A stretch of 30,849 bases of DNA from a virus. Each line of letters begins with the position of its first letter. Position 1 is the first letter of the stretch. The notes under the pieces are model-generated. The model had not been told where the DNA came from, made no database searches, and saw nothing but the letters and a program-made list of their open reading frames with translations. The position numbers and the translations under genes are program-made. Where the stretch lies: positions 1-30,849 of the IMG/VR virus record IMGVR_UViG_3300036715_002612. One strand, 5' to 3'. Shown piece by piece: positions 21,689 to 28,551 of the stretch.

Positions 21689-22447
21689 CTATTCCTCCTC
21701 GAGGCGTCCCGCCTCTCCTGGTACTGGCTCCAAATAATGCCGGCAGTTCCAGCCGCCGCAAGACCAGACGACCGGAAGGTCGGTCCCGTTGTCCATCTCT
21801 TCCCATTCCTTGAGCGGGCGGGTCTCTCCATAGTGCTCTATGCAGAACTCATGCGACGTGGGAATGAGAGGGGGGCCCGCGTAGCGATAATACGTCGCCT
21901 TGAGCGCCTGCCCGGCCACGGCCCATGTATCGCGGATCGACTGCTGGAGCGCCGTCTCGATATAGGTAGAGGCATAACTTCGGAGGCTCCCCTCTAAATA
22001 GTCGAGTGCCTCTTTGTAGAGGGTCTTTGCGTCGACCCCGGTCAGCACTTGCTGCGCCATGATGGCACGGAGCCAGGAAAGGAATTTCCCCTCGACCGTC
22101 TCTTGCCAGCCGGCGTATTTGGCCTGGATCGCCGCATAGAGCATGTTGCTTTCCGAAGAGCCAAAGCTCAGCGCATCGATGCCCGCATCCACCTTCTTTG
22201 CGTATTCCAGCGCCGCCTGCCCAAATACCTCCGCCACATCATGCAGGCCGGAGCGCCCGATAGCGTCCTGTACCACCCTGAGGAGCTCGTCGAGGTCCTC
22301 ATAGCGCCAGACAGCCTTCTCATCCAGCGCGTCCGCCAGGTCTGCCTCAAGCGCGCGCAGAGCCTTCCCGAGCGCAAGGATCGCTTCATCGCCTCGCTCC
22401 TCTGCGATGGCTTCTAGACGGTCGCTGATGGCGGAGAAGTCAGCCAT
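21689..22447 (-). CDS. Minor head protein (SPP1 gp7 / Mu gpF-type)
   Basis: The product is 252 residues from the ATG at 22447, overlapping the portal stop by eight bases. It is mostly helical. The C-terminal part has the family signature: HEFCIEHYGETRPLKEWEEM followed by VVWSCGGWNCRHYLEPV, a Cys/His set (C-G-G-W-N-C-R-H) diagnostic of Mu F-like minor head proteins, which may bind metal. Such proteins are present in a few copies near the portal and may aid DNA ejection. The order portal, minor head, scaffold and coat matches SPP1-like phages. Confidence 0.85.
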   Translation of the reverse strand: MADFSAISDRLEAIAEERGDEAILALGKALRALEADLADALDEKAVWRYEDLDELLRVVQDAIGRSGLHDVAEVFGQAALEYAKKVDAGIDALSFGSSESNMLYAAIQAKYAGWQETVEGKFLSWLRAIMAQQVLTGVDAKTLYKEALDYLEGSLRSYASTYIETALQQSIRDTWAVAGQALKATYYRYAGPPLIPTSHEFCIEHYGETRPLKEWEEMDNGTDLPVVWSCGGWNCRHYLEPVPGEAGRLEEE

Positions 22448-23876
22448 TCTTCATCCCGCGCAGAGCATCTGACGTGAAGGCCGCCGGCCCGGGCGCCTGC
22501 GGCATGGCGATGGCTCGGACCGCTCGCTCTGCCGTGGCATTGGCATCCACGAGCGCCTTCGCGGCCGCCAGCGGGTCCGCTTCCTTGCGCAGCTCTGGGT
22601 GCGTGGCAAGCGCCCACTCGGCCCGGGACCGGACCAGCGCGCCGACTTCCAGCTGCCATTGCTGGGCCACGGCCATGGGGTCCTCATAAACTTTCGGAGA
22701 CGCGAAGAGAACCGTCACCTCTGAAGGATCGGCGGTCGGCCCTCCAGAATATCCCGCCACCGCCGAGGCCACGGCAACCAGATTGCTCCAGAAGGCTTTG
22801 TGAACCTGCTGTTTCGCCTCGCGGTACTCCTCCAGGTCCGCATTGTTGACCTGAAGCGCCACTCCGCTCGGGGCTTTTGTATCAATCACCCATTGCCCGC
22901 TCAAACCATGCGTGAAGGCGAGATATTGCAGCAGGTTCTGCAGGGTTTCCCAGCAGCCCTCGATGTTCGCGCTTGGAGAGGCGAAGAAAAAGTCCGGCGT
23001 CTCGCCGGATAGCCCACTCTCGAGGAAGACCAGGTTCCCGACCCCGACGGCCAGGTCCTTCGGTGGCGTGCTCCCGCGATAGACGGGTTGGCTTCCGGCC
23101 TGCAGGGACATAAGCACCATCAGCTCGGTGAGCTTGATGTTGAGCGTTCGCTGACACTGGATCAGGCTTTCTCGGATCACGCCATCCGGTTCACCGGTCA
23201 GAGGCGTCTCGGGGTACATAGGCACATAGGGGATCACGCCATAGCCGGGGAAGCCTGATGCTTCTGGGGCCCATTCTGCCGTCTTGTCCTCGCCGTCTTC
23301 ATAAATGCGATAGGATGTTGGGGTCCATTCGGTGCGCAGGATCACCTCCTCGCGCTTGGTCCCATTCTCCTTGATGGCGCGGCTGTAGATGGAGAGCGCC
23401 TCCAGAGCATCCCCATTCCAGACCGGTTCGACCTGATCTGGAGGCAGGCATACCAGGCGGAGCCGCTTCGTCTGATCGTCCCAATCCACACCAACCCAGG
23501 CAATGCCGCAGACCTCCGAGACACGATCTGCCTGGCGCAGGACGGGCGTGAGGTCCTCGGTGAAGAGCGCGGCGAACGCATCCGGGCCCTTCACTTCTGG
23601 CGGCTGCTTGTACAGCATCGCCAGCTTGTCCACGACTCGCCCAATGATGTTGAAGGTCATCTTCTGGGCGCGATAGAGGCGGGCGTTATTCGCCGAATAG
23701 ACGGCGGAGATGTCCGCGTCGAGCGTGTCAAGCTGCCGCCCCCGCAGAAGGTTGATGGCGCGGAGATACTGACTGCGTTTCGACTCCCAGGTCTCCCCAC
23801 CGCGGAAGTCTTGCGGATACCACACGCCGCCCGCCCACAGCGCCTTAAGCCCGCCTACAAAATCCTTCAGGCCCAT
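22440..23876 (-). CDS. Portal protein
   Basis: The product is 478 residues, the usual size, from the ATG at 23876 (GGGAGGAGCGA upstream, 10-bp overlap with the terminase). Features include a KMTFNIIGRVVDKLAMLYKQPP helix pair, a VCGIAWVGVDWDDQTKRLRL segment, a central PYVPMYPETPL wing and a long stem-like helical part (SLIQCQRTLNIKLTELMVLM). It forms the twelve-fold ring at the unique capsid vertex through which DNA enters and leaves. I assign it to the SPP1 gp6/DUF4055-like side by general pattern, without certainty about the subfamily. Confidence 0.85.
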   Translation of the reverse strand: MGLKDFVGGLKALWAGGVWYPQDFRGGETWESKRSQYLRAINLLRGRQLDTLDADISAVYSANNARLYRAQKMTFNIIGRVVDKLAMLYKQPPEVKGPDAFAALFTEDLTPVLRQADRVSEVCGIAWVGVDWDDQTKRLRLVCLPPDQVEPVWNGDALEALSIYSRAIKENGTKREEVILRTEWTPTSYRIYEDGEDKTAEWAPEASGFPGYGVIPYVPMYPETPLTGEPDGVIRESLIQCQRTLNIKLTELMVLMSLQAGSQPVYRGSTPPKDLAVGVGNLVFLESGLSGETPDFFFASPSANIEGCWETLQNLLQYLAFTHGLSGQWVIDTKAPSGVALQVNNADLEEYREAKQQVHKAFWSNLVAVASAVAGYSGGPTADPSEVTVLFASPKVYEDPMAVAQQWQLEVGALVRSRAEWALATHPELRKEADPLAAAKALVDANATAERAVRAIAMPQAPGPAAFTSDALRGMKNG

Positions 23877-25120
23877 TCGCTCCTCCCGCGAGGTGCTACC
23901 CCAAATATGAGATATCCGAGCGCGTCTGTCAAGTGGTCGTCGTCATCGTCATAGGCCAGCTGCTCAAGTCGGTCAATCAGACGCCGGCAGGACGGGTCGA
24001 TGAATAGCCTGCGCTCGCCGGAAGCGCTGAGAATCTGGGCCCGGACCGAGTTGTACTTGTCACTCTCCCGTAGAACCTGCCGCCAGTGAACCTGGAAGCC
24101 ATGGCCGCGCAAGACCTCGACATCCGTCGTGCCCATGGCATGCTGGCGCGCGCGTGCTGTGGGGTCTACCCAGAGCTGCGGTTCTGGGTAGGTCTCGCTG
24201 CCATAGAGAGCGCGCAGGCGCTTCCTGAGGAAGTCTGCCATGGCAGCCGTGTGCGCATTCTGGAGCTCGACCGCTTCCACTACCCACCATTCCGGGCCAT
24301 GCCGTTGCGCCAGAACGGCAGACATGGGGTCGACGTTGAAGTCCATCCCCACATATACCGGGAGCGCGGCGTCAAATGGGCATTCCCGGACATTCTCCGC
24401 CCTGGAGAAGGTATCGTAGACCCGACCAGCCGGAGCTTCGAAGGACGCCTCCCATTCCTGACGAAAGAGCCGCGGGTCTGTGGTTCGACGCGCCTCCTCA
24501 ATCTCCGCCGGGTCAAGGAGCGGATTGTCTATGCTCCTGAAATGAAAGCTCTTCCATCCCTCCACCTCCCCATCGCGGCGATATGCCTCATACAGGCCGC
24601 CAAAGCCGTCAGGCGTCCCCTGGATCTGGGCCCATCCCCTGGAGTCGGCGAGCGCAGGGCGTACGATCGCCTCCCAGACATAGGGCATCTTTGCCCCGGG
24701 CTCGCGCATGAACAGGTCAAACTCATCCAGAACCACGCCGGCGAAGCCTCGGTCGATCCCGCGCAGGCTGTCGGGGTTGTCCGCCCCATAGAGCGCTACC
24801 GATCCGCCTCGGTCCCAGGTCAGAATGAGGTCAGAGCGGTTGAGATCATATCTGCGCCTCGTGGCTCTCCGAATCAGCTCGGCCCATCGGATCACTTTCG
24901 CCCACTCGATTCGACGCGCCATGCGATAGGACGGAGCGATGTAGGCGAAGTGCCGAGGGGAGGCATAGGCGGCTGCGACCAGCCTAGCTGCTGCGAGCTC
25001 GCCCTTCCCCCACCGGCGGCCAGCCACGAGGACGATGTACCGATAGCCGTCGATCTCGCCGGCGCAATAGACCTCCTGCTGGCCTGCATGGAGGGGGTAA
25101 TGGAGCGCTTTATCCACCAT
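23867..25120 (-). CDS. terL: Terminase large subunit
   Basis: The product is 417 residues from the ATG at 25120. The packaging ATPase motifs are clear: Walker A at 34-41 (GRRWGKGE), Walker B with D132-E133 (GVVLDEFD), and a coupling segment with GTPDG. The C-terminal RNase-H-like nuclease has a first acidic residue in VGMDFNVDP (about 255) and the last ones in the DHLTDALGY segment (about 400), with acidic residues (DDDDD) in front. The enzyme cuts concatemeric DNA and pumps it through the portal. At 417 residues it is on the short side but has all domains. The 10-bp overlaps with both neighbours show a tight operon. Confidence 0.95.
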   Translation of the reverse strand: MVDKALHYPLHAGQQEVYCAGEIDGYRYIVLVAGRRWGKGELAAARLVAAAYASPRHFAYIAPSYRMARRIEWAKVIRWAELIRRATRRRYDLNRSDLILTWDRGGSVALYGADNPDSLRGIDRGFAGVVLDEFDLFMREPGAKMPYVWEAIVRPALADSRGWAQIQGTPDGFGGLYEAYRRDGEVEGWKSFHFRSIDNPLLDPAEIEEARRTTDPRLFRQEWEASFEAPAGRVYDTFSRAENVRECPFDAALPVYVGMDFNVDPMSAVLAQRHGPEWWVVEAVELQNAHTAAMADFLRKRLRALYGSETYPEPQLWVDPTARARQHAMGTTDVEVLRGHGFQVHWRQVLRESDKYNSVRAQILSASGERRLFIDPSCRRLIDRLEQLAYDDDDDHLTDALGYLIFGVAPRGRSEWA

Positions 25121-25553
25121 CCGAGCTCTTCTCCTGCCTCGGGTCCACGAGAATCAGCTTGACCGTCTGCTCTTCCTGGGCCTGCTCCACAACCTCGCGA
25201 ATCCCAGCCGCCTTGCGCGCCTGCTCCAGCGCAGTTTCTACGGTGCGCAGGGCCTCGGCATAGGTTGCCGGGTCCAGCCGCTGCATGGCAGCCAGGCCCT
25301 TGGCCAGGAGGGCATCCGCGACGCGGAGCTGCTTCGCCCGGAGCTCGGCCTCCGTTGTGCTAACCCGATTCAGGGTTTTGGTCGCGACGCGGTTACGGTA
25401 TTGTGCCCGGGCCTCTTCCCAGCCTTTCGCATGGCGGGTCACAGTGACACGAGCGCATTTGTATTTGTCCGCCAAGTACTGATGGGTGACGCTATCATCG
25501 CCTGAGATATACTCAGCCTTTATGGCTTCCCAGTTCAGGCGCGAGGCTGGCAT
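25110..25553 (-). CDS. terS: Terminase small subunit
   Basis: The product is 147 residues from the ATG at 25553 with GGAAGGG upstream. The N-terminal part (SVTHQYLADKYKCARVTVTRHAKGW) is a helix-turn-helix for DNA recognition, followed by helices for oligomerisation (LRAKQLRVADALLAKGLAAM, a coiled-coil-like TVETALEQARKAAG) and a charged tail. It selects phage DNA for packaging and activates the large subunit, whose gene overlaps its end by 11 bases. It is the first gene after the promoter at 25653-25681. The exact recognition site (pac or cos) is not visible. Confidence 0.85.
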   Translation of the reverse strand: MPASRLNWEAIKAEYISGDDSVTHQYLADKYKCARVTVTRHAKGWEEARAQYRNRVATKTLNRVSTTEAELRAKQLRVADALLAKGLAAMQRLDPATYAEALRTVETALEQARKAAGIREVVEQAQEEQTVKLILVDPRQEKSSDGG

Positions 25554-25588
25554 CTACGGCCCTTCCACCCTCCGCATAACCATTCTGG

Positions 25589-25626
25589 GCCTCCCCCTCC
25601 AGGGAGGTGGGGCTGGAGGGGGAGGC
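25589..25626 (-). other. Strong leader hairpin between late promoter and terminase genes
   Basis: A perfect 14-bp stem (GCCTCCCCCTCCAG at 25589-25602, CTGGAGGGGGAGGC at 25613-25626) has a ten-base loop. It lies about 20-60 bases into the predicted late transcript and upstream of terS. There is no U-tract. It may be an intrinsic pause, attenuator or antitermination site, or it may end readthrough from the replication block. Confidence 0.7.
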
Positions 25627-25652
25627 AGGGCTGAGGTAGGCCCTTTGTGCTC

Positions 25653-25681
25653 AATATAGGGCTCGATGCCCAGCCTGTCAA
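25653..25681 (-). promoter_or_regulatory. Sigma-70-type promoter for the structural/lysis block
   Basis: On the minus strand TTGACA (25681-25676) and TATATT (25658-25653) are separated by 17 bases, an optimal spacing. The -35 box overlaps the stop codon of the replication gene, whose TGA lies within TTGACA. It sits 100 bp upstream of terS and has the same two hexamers as the early promoter, so host RNA polymerase should serve both. Confidence 0.8.
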
Positions 25682-26979
25682 GTGGCTGCCTGAGCTTGTC
25701 CCAGAACCTCTTCTGGCACGTCTTCCGCGCCAGACCCGAGCGCGAGCATCTCCATCGCCTCCTCGGGGGTTGTTAGTCGTATGCCGGCGGTCATGAGGTC
25801 AGGCAAGATAGACTCCTGCGCCATGAAGAGGGCACCCGCCGGCACCGCCGCCCAAACCTGGCCGTCCAAGAGGCGAAATGGGACCGCTGGGCGGAGGCAG
25901 AGGTCCACTGTCTCCTGTTCGATCTCCCCCTCCTGGATGAGGCGCTCGATTCGGGCGGTGAACTCCAAGGCGGCTTGCGGGTCAGGTCGGAGCGGTTGAG
26001 GTTCAGGGTCTCGCTTCGGTGGAGGGGGCGGCGGTGCAAGGTCTCGATGCCCTCCTACGCGAGCATATATCTCTGCCTTGGTAGGAGTAGGCCTTGGTGG
26101 AGGAGAATTGGCTGGCGCAGGCTTCGCCTGGGAGTAATCATCCTCCCAGCCCATGGCGTGTAGCCATGTGGCTGGGTAGGGGATGTAGGCTCCGCCATCA
26201 CGGGTCCAATCCGGGGAGACCTTCGCTTTCTCGATGGCGGCGAGGATGCGATCCACAAGCTCCTTGGAGGGACGGAGCTGTTTCCATGCTTTCAGGGCCT
26301 GCCCCTTGCTGCGCTTCTTGGGATATGCATCCCAGAAGAGAGCAAAGGCCTCGTCAGAGGCCTTGGGGCCCCCTCCCGCGTGAGCGGGGGGGGATATAGG
26401 GGGGGATATTGTTTTAGTTACGTTATGTTCTGTTATGTTATGTTCCCTAAGGTCCTTATCTTGAGCTGTTATAAGGTCCTTATCCGGAGTTGTTATAAGG
26501 TCCTTATGATGCGCAGTTATAAGGACCTTATCCCGTGCTGTTATAAGGTCCTTATCATGAGCTATTATAAGCTCCTTATCTTGAGCTTCGATAAGGTCCT
26601 TATGATGCGCTTCGATAAGGTCCTTATCCGCGCTTGATGCCCACCTTGAGTGCATGGCGGCTCGACCAGCCATCGCCATCTTAGTGCGCTTTTGGAGTAG
26701 CTCCTCCCGGGCTTGATGCAACCACCGGTTGCGCCTCTGCCCATCGCCCGGGACCTCGTCGAAAGCTCCTTTGATCGCGTTATATAGTGTGCTCATGACG
26801 GTCTTATTCACCCGGAGGATGATGGCGAGCTTTGCAGGGTCGTCGGGGATGCTCCCGTTCTGCCATTGCCACATCAAGAGGAGAAACACGGCGCCCGTCT
26901 CCTCGAGAGTGAGGAAGGCGAATCGCTCATCCGTGAGAAAGTCCGCGGGGTAGATGGGCATGAAGGGGGGTGCTTTCAT
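25678..26979 (-). CDS. DUF1376-type replication initiator with iterons inside its gene
   Basis: The product is 433 residues. The ATG at 26979 is preferred because AGGAGG is six bases upstream and DUF1376 starts right there (PPFMPIYPADFL). An upstream in-frame ATG at 27090 would add 37 residues, but across a strong hairpin. The DUF1376 (YdaU) winged-helix-like region spans about 1-105 (LTLEETGAVFLLLMWQW). A linker of octapeptide repeats (DKDLITAQ type) spans about 116-180. The replication-protein C-terminal region follows (FALFWDAYPKKRSKGQALKAW, then IPYPATWLHAMGWEDD). The last 110 residues resemble a DnaA N-terminal-like helicase-contact domain (tentative). It probably binds the iterons and recruits host helicase, like lambda O. 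Confidence 0.85.
   Translation of the reverse strand: MKAPPFMPIYPADFLTDERFAFLTLEETGAVFLLLMWQWQNGSIPDDPAKLAIILRVNKTVMSTLYNAIKGAFDEVPGDGQRRNRWLHQAREELLQKRTKMAMAGRAAMHSRWASSADKDLIEAHHKDLIEAQDKELIIAHDKDLITARDKVLITAHHKDLITTPDKDLITAQDKDLREHNITEHNVTKTISPPISPPAHAGGGPKASDEAFALFWDAYPKKRSKGQALKAWKQLRPSKELVDRILAAIEKAKVSPDWTRDGGAYIPYPATWLHAMGWEDDYSQAKPAPANSPPPRPTPTKAEIYARVGGHRDLAPPPPPPKRDPEPQPLRPDPQAALEFTARIERLIQEGEIEQETVDLCLRPAVPFRLLDGQVWAAVPAGALFMAQESILPDLMTAGIRLTTPEEAMEMLALGSGAEDVPEEVLGQAQAAT
26406..26446. other. AT-rich stretch adjacent to the iterons (possible DNA unwinding element)
   Basis: It is about 73% A/T in a roughly 60% GC genome and contains repeated GTTATGTT motifs. It directly abuts the first iteron at 26447, as the AT-rich unwinding region abuts the iterons in the lambda origin. 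It is also coding (HNITEHNVTKT region of the replication protein). Confidence 0.65.
26447..26627. repeat. Eight 24-bp iterons with palindromic core (probable replication origin)
   Basis: Cores of the type ATAAGGTCCTTAT begin at 26447, 26471, 26495, 26519, 26543, 26567, 26591 and 26615, exactly 24 bp apart. The core is a 6+1+6 palindrome. Copy 4 has the centre base reversed, and copies 1 and 6 each carry a change. In the core the codons AAG and CTT never vary in their third base, while Ala and Thr codons between cores use different third bases. This points to selection on DNA as well as protein. Twenty-four bp is slightly more than two helical turns, placing the sites on nearly the same face. 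Confidence 0.85.
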
Positions 26980-27003
26980 GGCCGGCCTCCTGATAGAAGG
27001 ATG

Positions 27004-27035
27004 CCCCCCGGCGAGCCGGGAAACCCGCCGGGGGG
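27004..27035 (-). other. GC-rich hairpin in front of the replication gene
   Basis: CCCCCCGGCG at 27004-27013 pairs perfectly with CGCCGGGGGG at 27026-27035 across a 12-base loop, with a small competing inner stem. It lies just upstream of the AGGAGG of the replication gene. It may act as an attenuator or terminator for the early operon. If the 27090 start were used, it would have to be coding, which I consider less likely. Confidence 0.55.
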
Positions 27036-27144
27036 ACTGGGCGAAACGGGTGAAGGCGGATGAGCCCGTCGCGCCGTTCTCAGGTTTCATGCTACCGCCT
27101 TCTCATGCCAGTTCCCGCTGGCCGCCCCGAGGAGGGGCATCCAT

Positions 27145-27173
27145 AATATAATACCTCCTACCTGGGAGCGCAA
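27145..27173 (-). promoter_or_regulatory. Candidate weak promoter upstream of the replication gene
   Basis: TTGCGC (27173-27168) and TATATT (27150-27145) are 17 bases apart on the minus strand. The -10 hexamer equals that of the other two promoters; the -35 is only half-matched. A 12-bp palindrome, GCAAGCGCTTGC (27170-27181), overlaps the -35 and could be an operator. An AGGAGG plus a 13-codon frame (27144-27103) overlap the site and suggest an alternative: a leader peptide. Confidence 0.4.
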
Positions 27174-27538
27174 GCGCTTGCCGAGCGCTCGCTCTCGCCA
27201 TGCTTGGGCCCTTCCAAGCCTCCAGCATTGAGGGCCCGCCTAAGGACGTCGAGCACCTCCATCTTCCGCGCCTGCTGAGGCGTGCAGTGGAGCACTCGCC
27301 AGCCAAGCGCCGCGGCCTCATTCAGCTTCTCGGCATCGCGAAGCCATCCGGCCCCGAAGGTGTGGCGGCCTCCGGTCCAGATACCGCCGTCGATCTCCAG
27401 GGCCACTCGTCGGGTTGGCCAAGCCACGTCGAAGCGCCAGCGGCGAGGCGGAGCAAAGCGGTATTCGGCCTCTCCGGGAGCGATATCCGCCGTTGCGCGC
27501 AAGAGCAAGGAGACGATGGGAGAGGTGCGCGCCGTCAT
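27158..27538 (-). CDS. Small PD-(D/E)XK-type endonuclease (DUF559/Vsr-like)
   Basis: The product is 126 residues from the ATG at 27538, which overlaps the upstream stop as ATGA. The core RRWRFDVAWPTRRVALEIDGG, then GRHTFGAGWLRDAEKLNEAAALGW and VLHCTPQQ is the pattern of small phage nucleases related to DUF559/Vsr folds: Asp in FDVAW and Glu-x-Asp in LEIDGG as metal ligands, followed by a conserved GRH. The role may be in recombination intermediates, host DNA breakdown or packaging. The C-terminus is short and polar. It is the second nuclease of the early block. Confidence 0.8.
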   Translation of the reverse strand: MTARTSPIVSLLLRATADIAPGEAEYRFAPPRRWRFDVAWPTRRVALEIDGGIWTGGRHTFGAGWLRDAEKLNEAAALGWRVLHCTPQQARKMEVLDVLRRALNAGGLEGPKHGESERSASACAPR

Positions 27539-27894
27539 GGCTTGCCCTCTCTCTTTCGCGGGATGAACTTCCCGTCGGGGCCCCGCAGCGCATTGCACTC
27601 CGCCTCCTGGCGGCACCAGCGGAGGGCCTTTCGGAGCTGCAGATAGTACCAGGATGGGTCGATCCCGGCCAGCTGGAGCCAGAAGCCCACATCCCCGCGG
27701 CGGATCGCCTTCCGAGTCTTTGCCCTGCGCTTCGGAGACTCGTGAAGATATTCCTGCGCGACCGTCACCAATACGGCGATGGCGAGCTCGCGCTCATGGC
27801 GCAGCGTATCGCCGGGTTCGTCAGGCATCTGGCGGTGGAGGAGCCTGTCCAGTGCCTGGATTGCATGTAGTCTAGCGGAGGACCATGAGTGCAT
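27535..27894 (-). CDS. Hypothetical helical protein of the early block
   Basis: The product is 119 residues from the ATG at 27894 with GAGGAGAGACGCA upstream. It is mostly helical with many Arg residues (SPKRRAKTRKAIRRGDVGFW) and ends with LRGPDGKFIPRKREGKP. Its C-terminal part resembles short phage proteins with an S-W-Y-Y-L-Q-L-R-K-A-L-R segment that often stand next to nucleases. I cannot name a function. It overlaps the zinc-ribbon gene by 23 bp and the nuclease by four bases, so it is co-expressed. Confidence 0.7.
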   Translation of the reverse strand: MHSWSSARLHAIQALDRLLHRQMPDEPGDTLRHERELAIAVLVTVAQEYLHESPKRRAKTRKAIRRGDVGFWLQLAGIDPSWYYLQLRKALRWCRQEAECNALRGPDGKFIPRKREGKP

Positions 27895-28096
27895 TGCGTC
27901 TCTCCTCTCGCCATGCTGGCAAGCAGCTCGTGTGCACGATGCCTCCGATCATAAGCCCGGCATCGAGGCCCCGCCCGCAGACAAGGCACCGAGCGGGGAG
28001 GGCCAGCGTCACGGCGCTCCCTCCACAGTGCTCACAGCGCCCCTGCCGATCGACCTGGGTCTTCTGCTGGCAATCGGAGCAATAATATCTCCTCAT
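27872..28096 (-). CDS. Small double zinc-ribbon-type protein
   Basis: The product is 74 residues from the ATG at 28096 with GGAGGAAGCC upstream. The first metal site is C6-x2-C9 with C21-x2-C24 (YYCSDCQQK and GRCEHCGG), a zinc ribbon. The second is C37-x2-C40 with a later H-x2-C (ARCLVCGRG and HTSC), a treble-clef-like arrangement. Such proteins bind nucleic acid or act as adaptors. It lies between the paralogue pair and a helical hypothetical protein, overlapping both neighbours by a few bases. Confidence 0.75.
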   Translation of the reverse strand: MRRYYCSDCQQKTQVDRQGRCEHCGGSAVTLALPARCLVCGRGLDAGLMIGGIVHTSCLPAWREERRNALMVLR

Positions 28097-28533
28097 GGCT
28101 TCCTCCCCCCGGTCTGGCCATGAATGAGGGGCCATTTCAGCCGGATGCTCAAGAGGACCTCTCGGGTATCTCCTGGGAGCATCTGAGTGTGGAGGTCGGA
28201 TCCTGTGAGGGCCCGGAGGTCGGGGCCCTCCAGGCCGAAGAGAACGTATCTGTCCCGCAAGAAGGTATAGAAGGGAGCATCCGGGTCCCGCCGGAGCAGA
28301 AGCCGGGGCCCATCTTCCTCATCTCCGCTGAATGGGCGGAGCGAGACCTCCATGGCCATGGTTACGCCAGGCCGGAGTTCGCGGAAATTGCCGGTATTCC
28401 TGGTGCCATCGAGAAGATAATCGAGAGGGACCATCGTCATCCACCAGGCCGAGCAGTCTTCCTGGTCATAGACGCCGATAAGGGTCATAAGTGGGGCGCC
28501 ATCCAGCAGTTTGAGAACCGGGACATAAGCCAT
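28093..28533 (-). CDS. Protein of unknown function, tandem paralogue B
   Basis: The product is 146 residues. The ATG at 28533 is chosen because AGGAGG lies six bases upstream; an in-frame ATG at 28551 would place the ribosome binding site inside the gene. It aligns end to end with the upstream neighbour (28552-28998): shared segments are LKLLD, LIGVYD, WWMTM, LLDG, ELRP or KLRP, LLL-x-RD and LLPG or MLPG. The proteins seem soluble and alpha/beta with a hydrophobic N-terminal strand. I do not recognise the family. An early-block position suggests a role in DNA metabolism or host takeover, without direct evidence. Confidence 0.7.
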   Translation of the reverse strand: MAYVPVLKLLDGAPLMTLIGVYDQEDCSAWWMTMVPLDYLLDGTRNTGNFRELRPGVTMAMEVSLRPFSGDEEDGPRLLLRRDPDAPFYTFLRDRYVLFGLEGPDLRALTGSDLHTQMLPGDTREVLLSIRLKWPLIHGQTGGRKP

Positions 28534-28551
28534 CATACACCTCCTTTTCAT

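Noticed and set aside
20192-21997. A 601-codon open frame on the plus strand
   Set aside because: It lies antisense to the capsid, scaffold and minor head genes, which have clear families, ribosome binding sites and tight spacing. Long antisense frames are expected at this GC content, and its composition (Arg/Leu-rich, no domain) is that of a shadow.
24086-25162. A 358-codon open frame on the plus strand
   Set aside because: Antisense to the large terminase subunit, with no ribosome binding site or recognisable domain. It is a codon-bias artefact.
26447-26627. CRISPR array
   Set aside because: The array has a constant 24-bp period with a 13-bp palindrome and only 11 variable bases between cores, and is wholly in frame inside a gene. 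CRISPR repeats and spacers are longer, and no cas genes are present.
25678-27090. Start of the replication gene at the ATG at 27090
   Set aside because: It would add 37 residues of unusual composition encoded across a perfect 10-bp GC hairpin. The ATG at 26979 has a better ribosome binding site and lies at the domain border. It is not fully excluded, because a GAAGGCGG precedes 27090.
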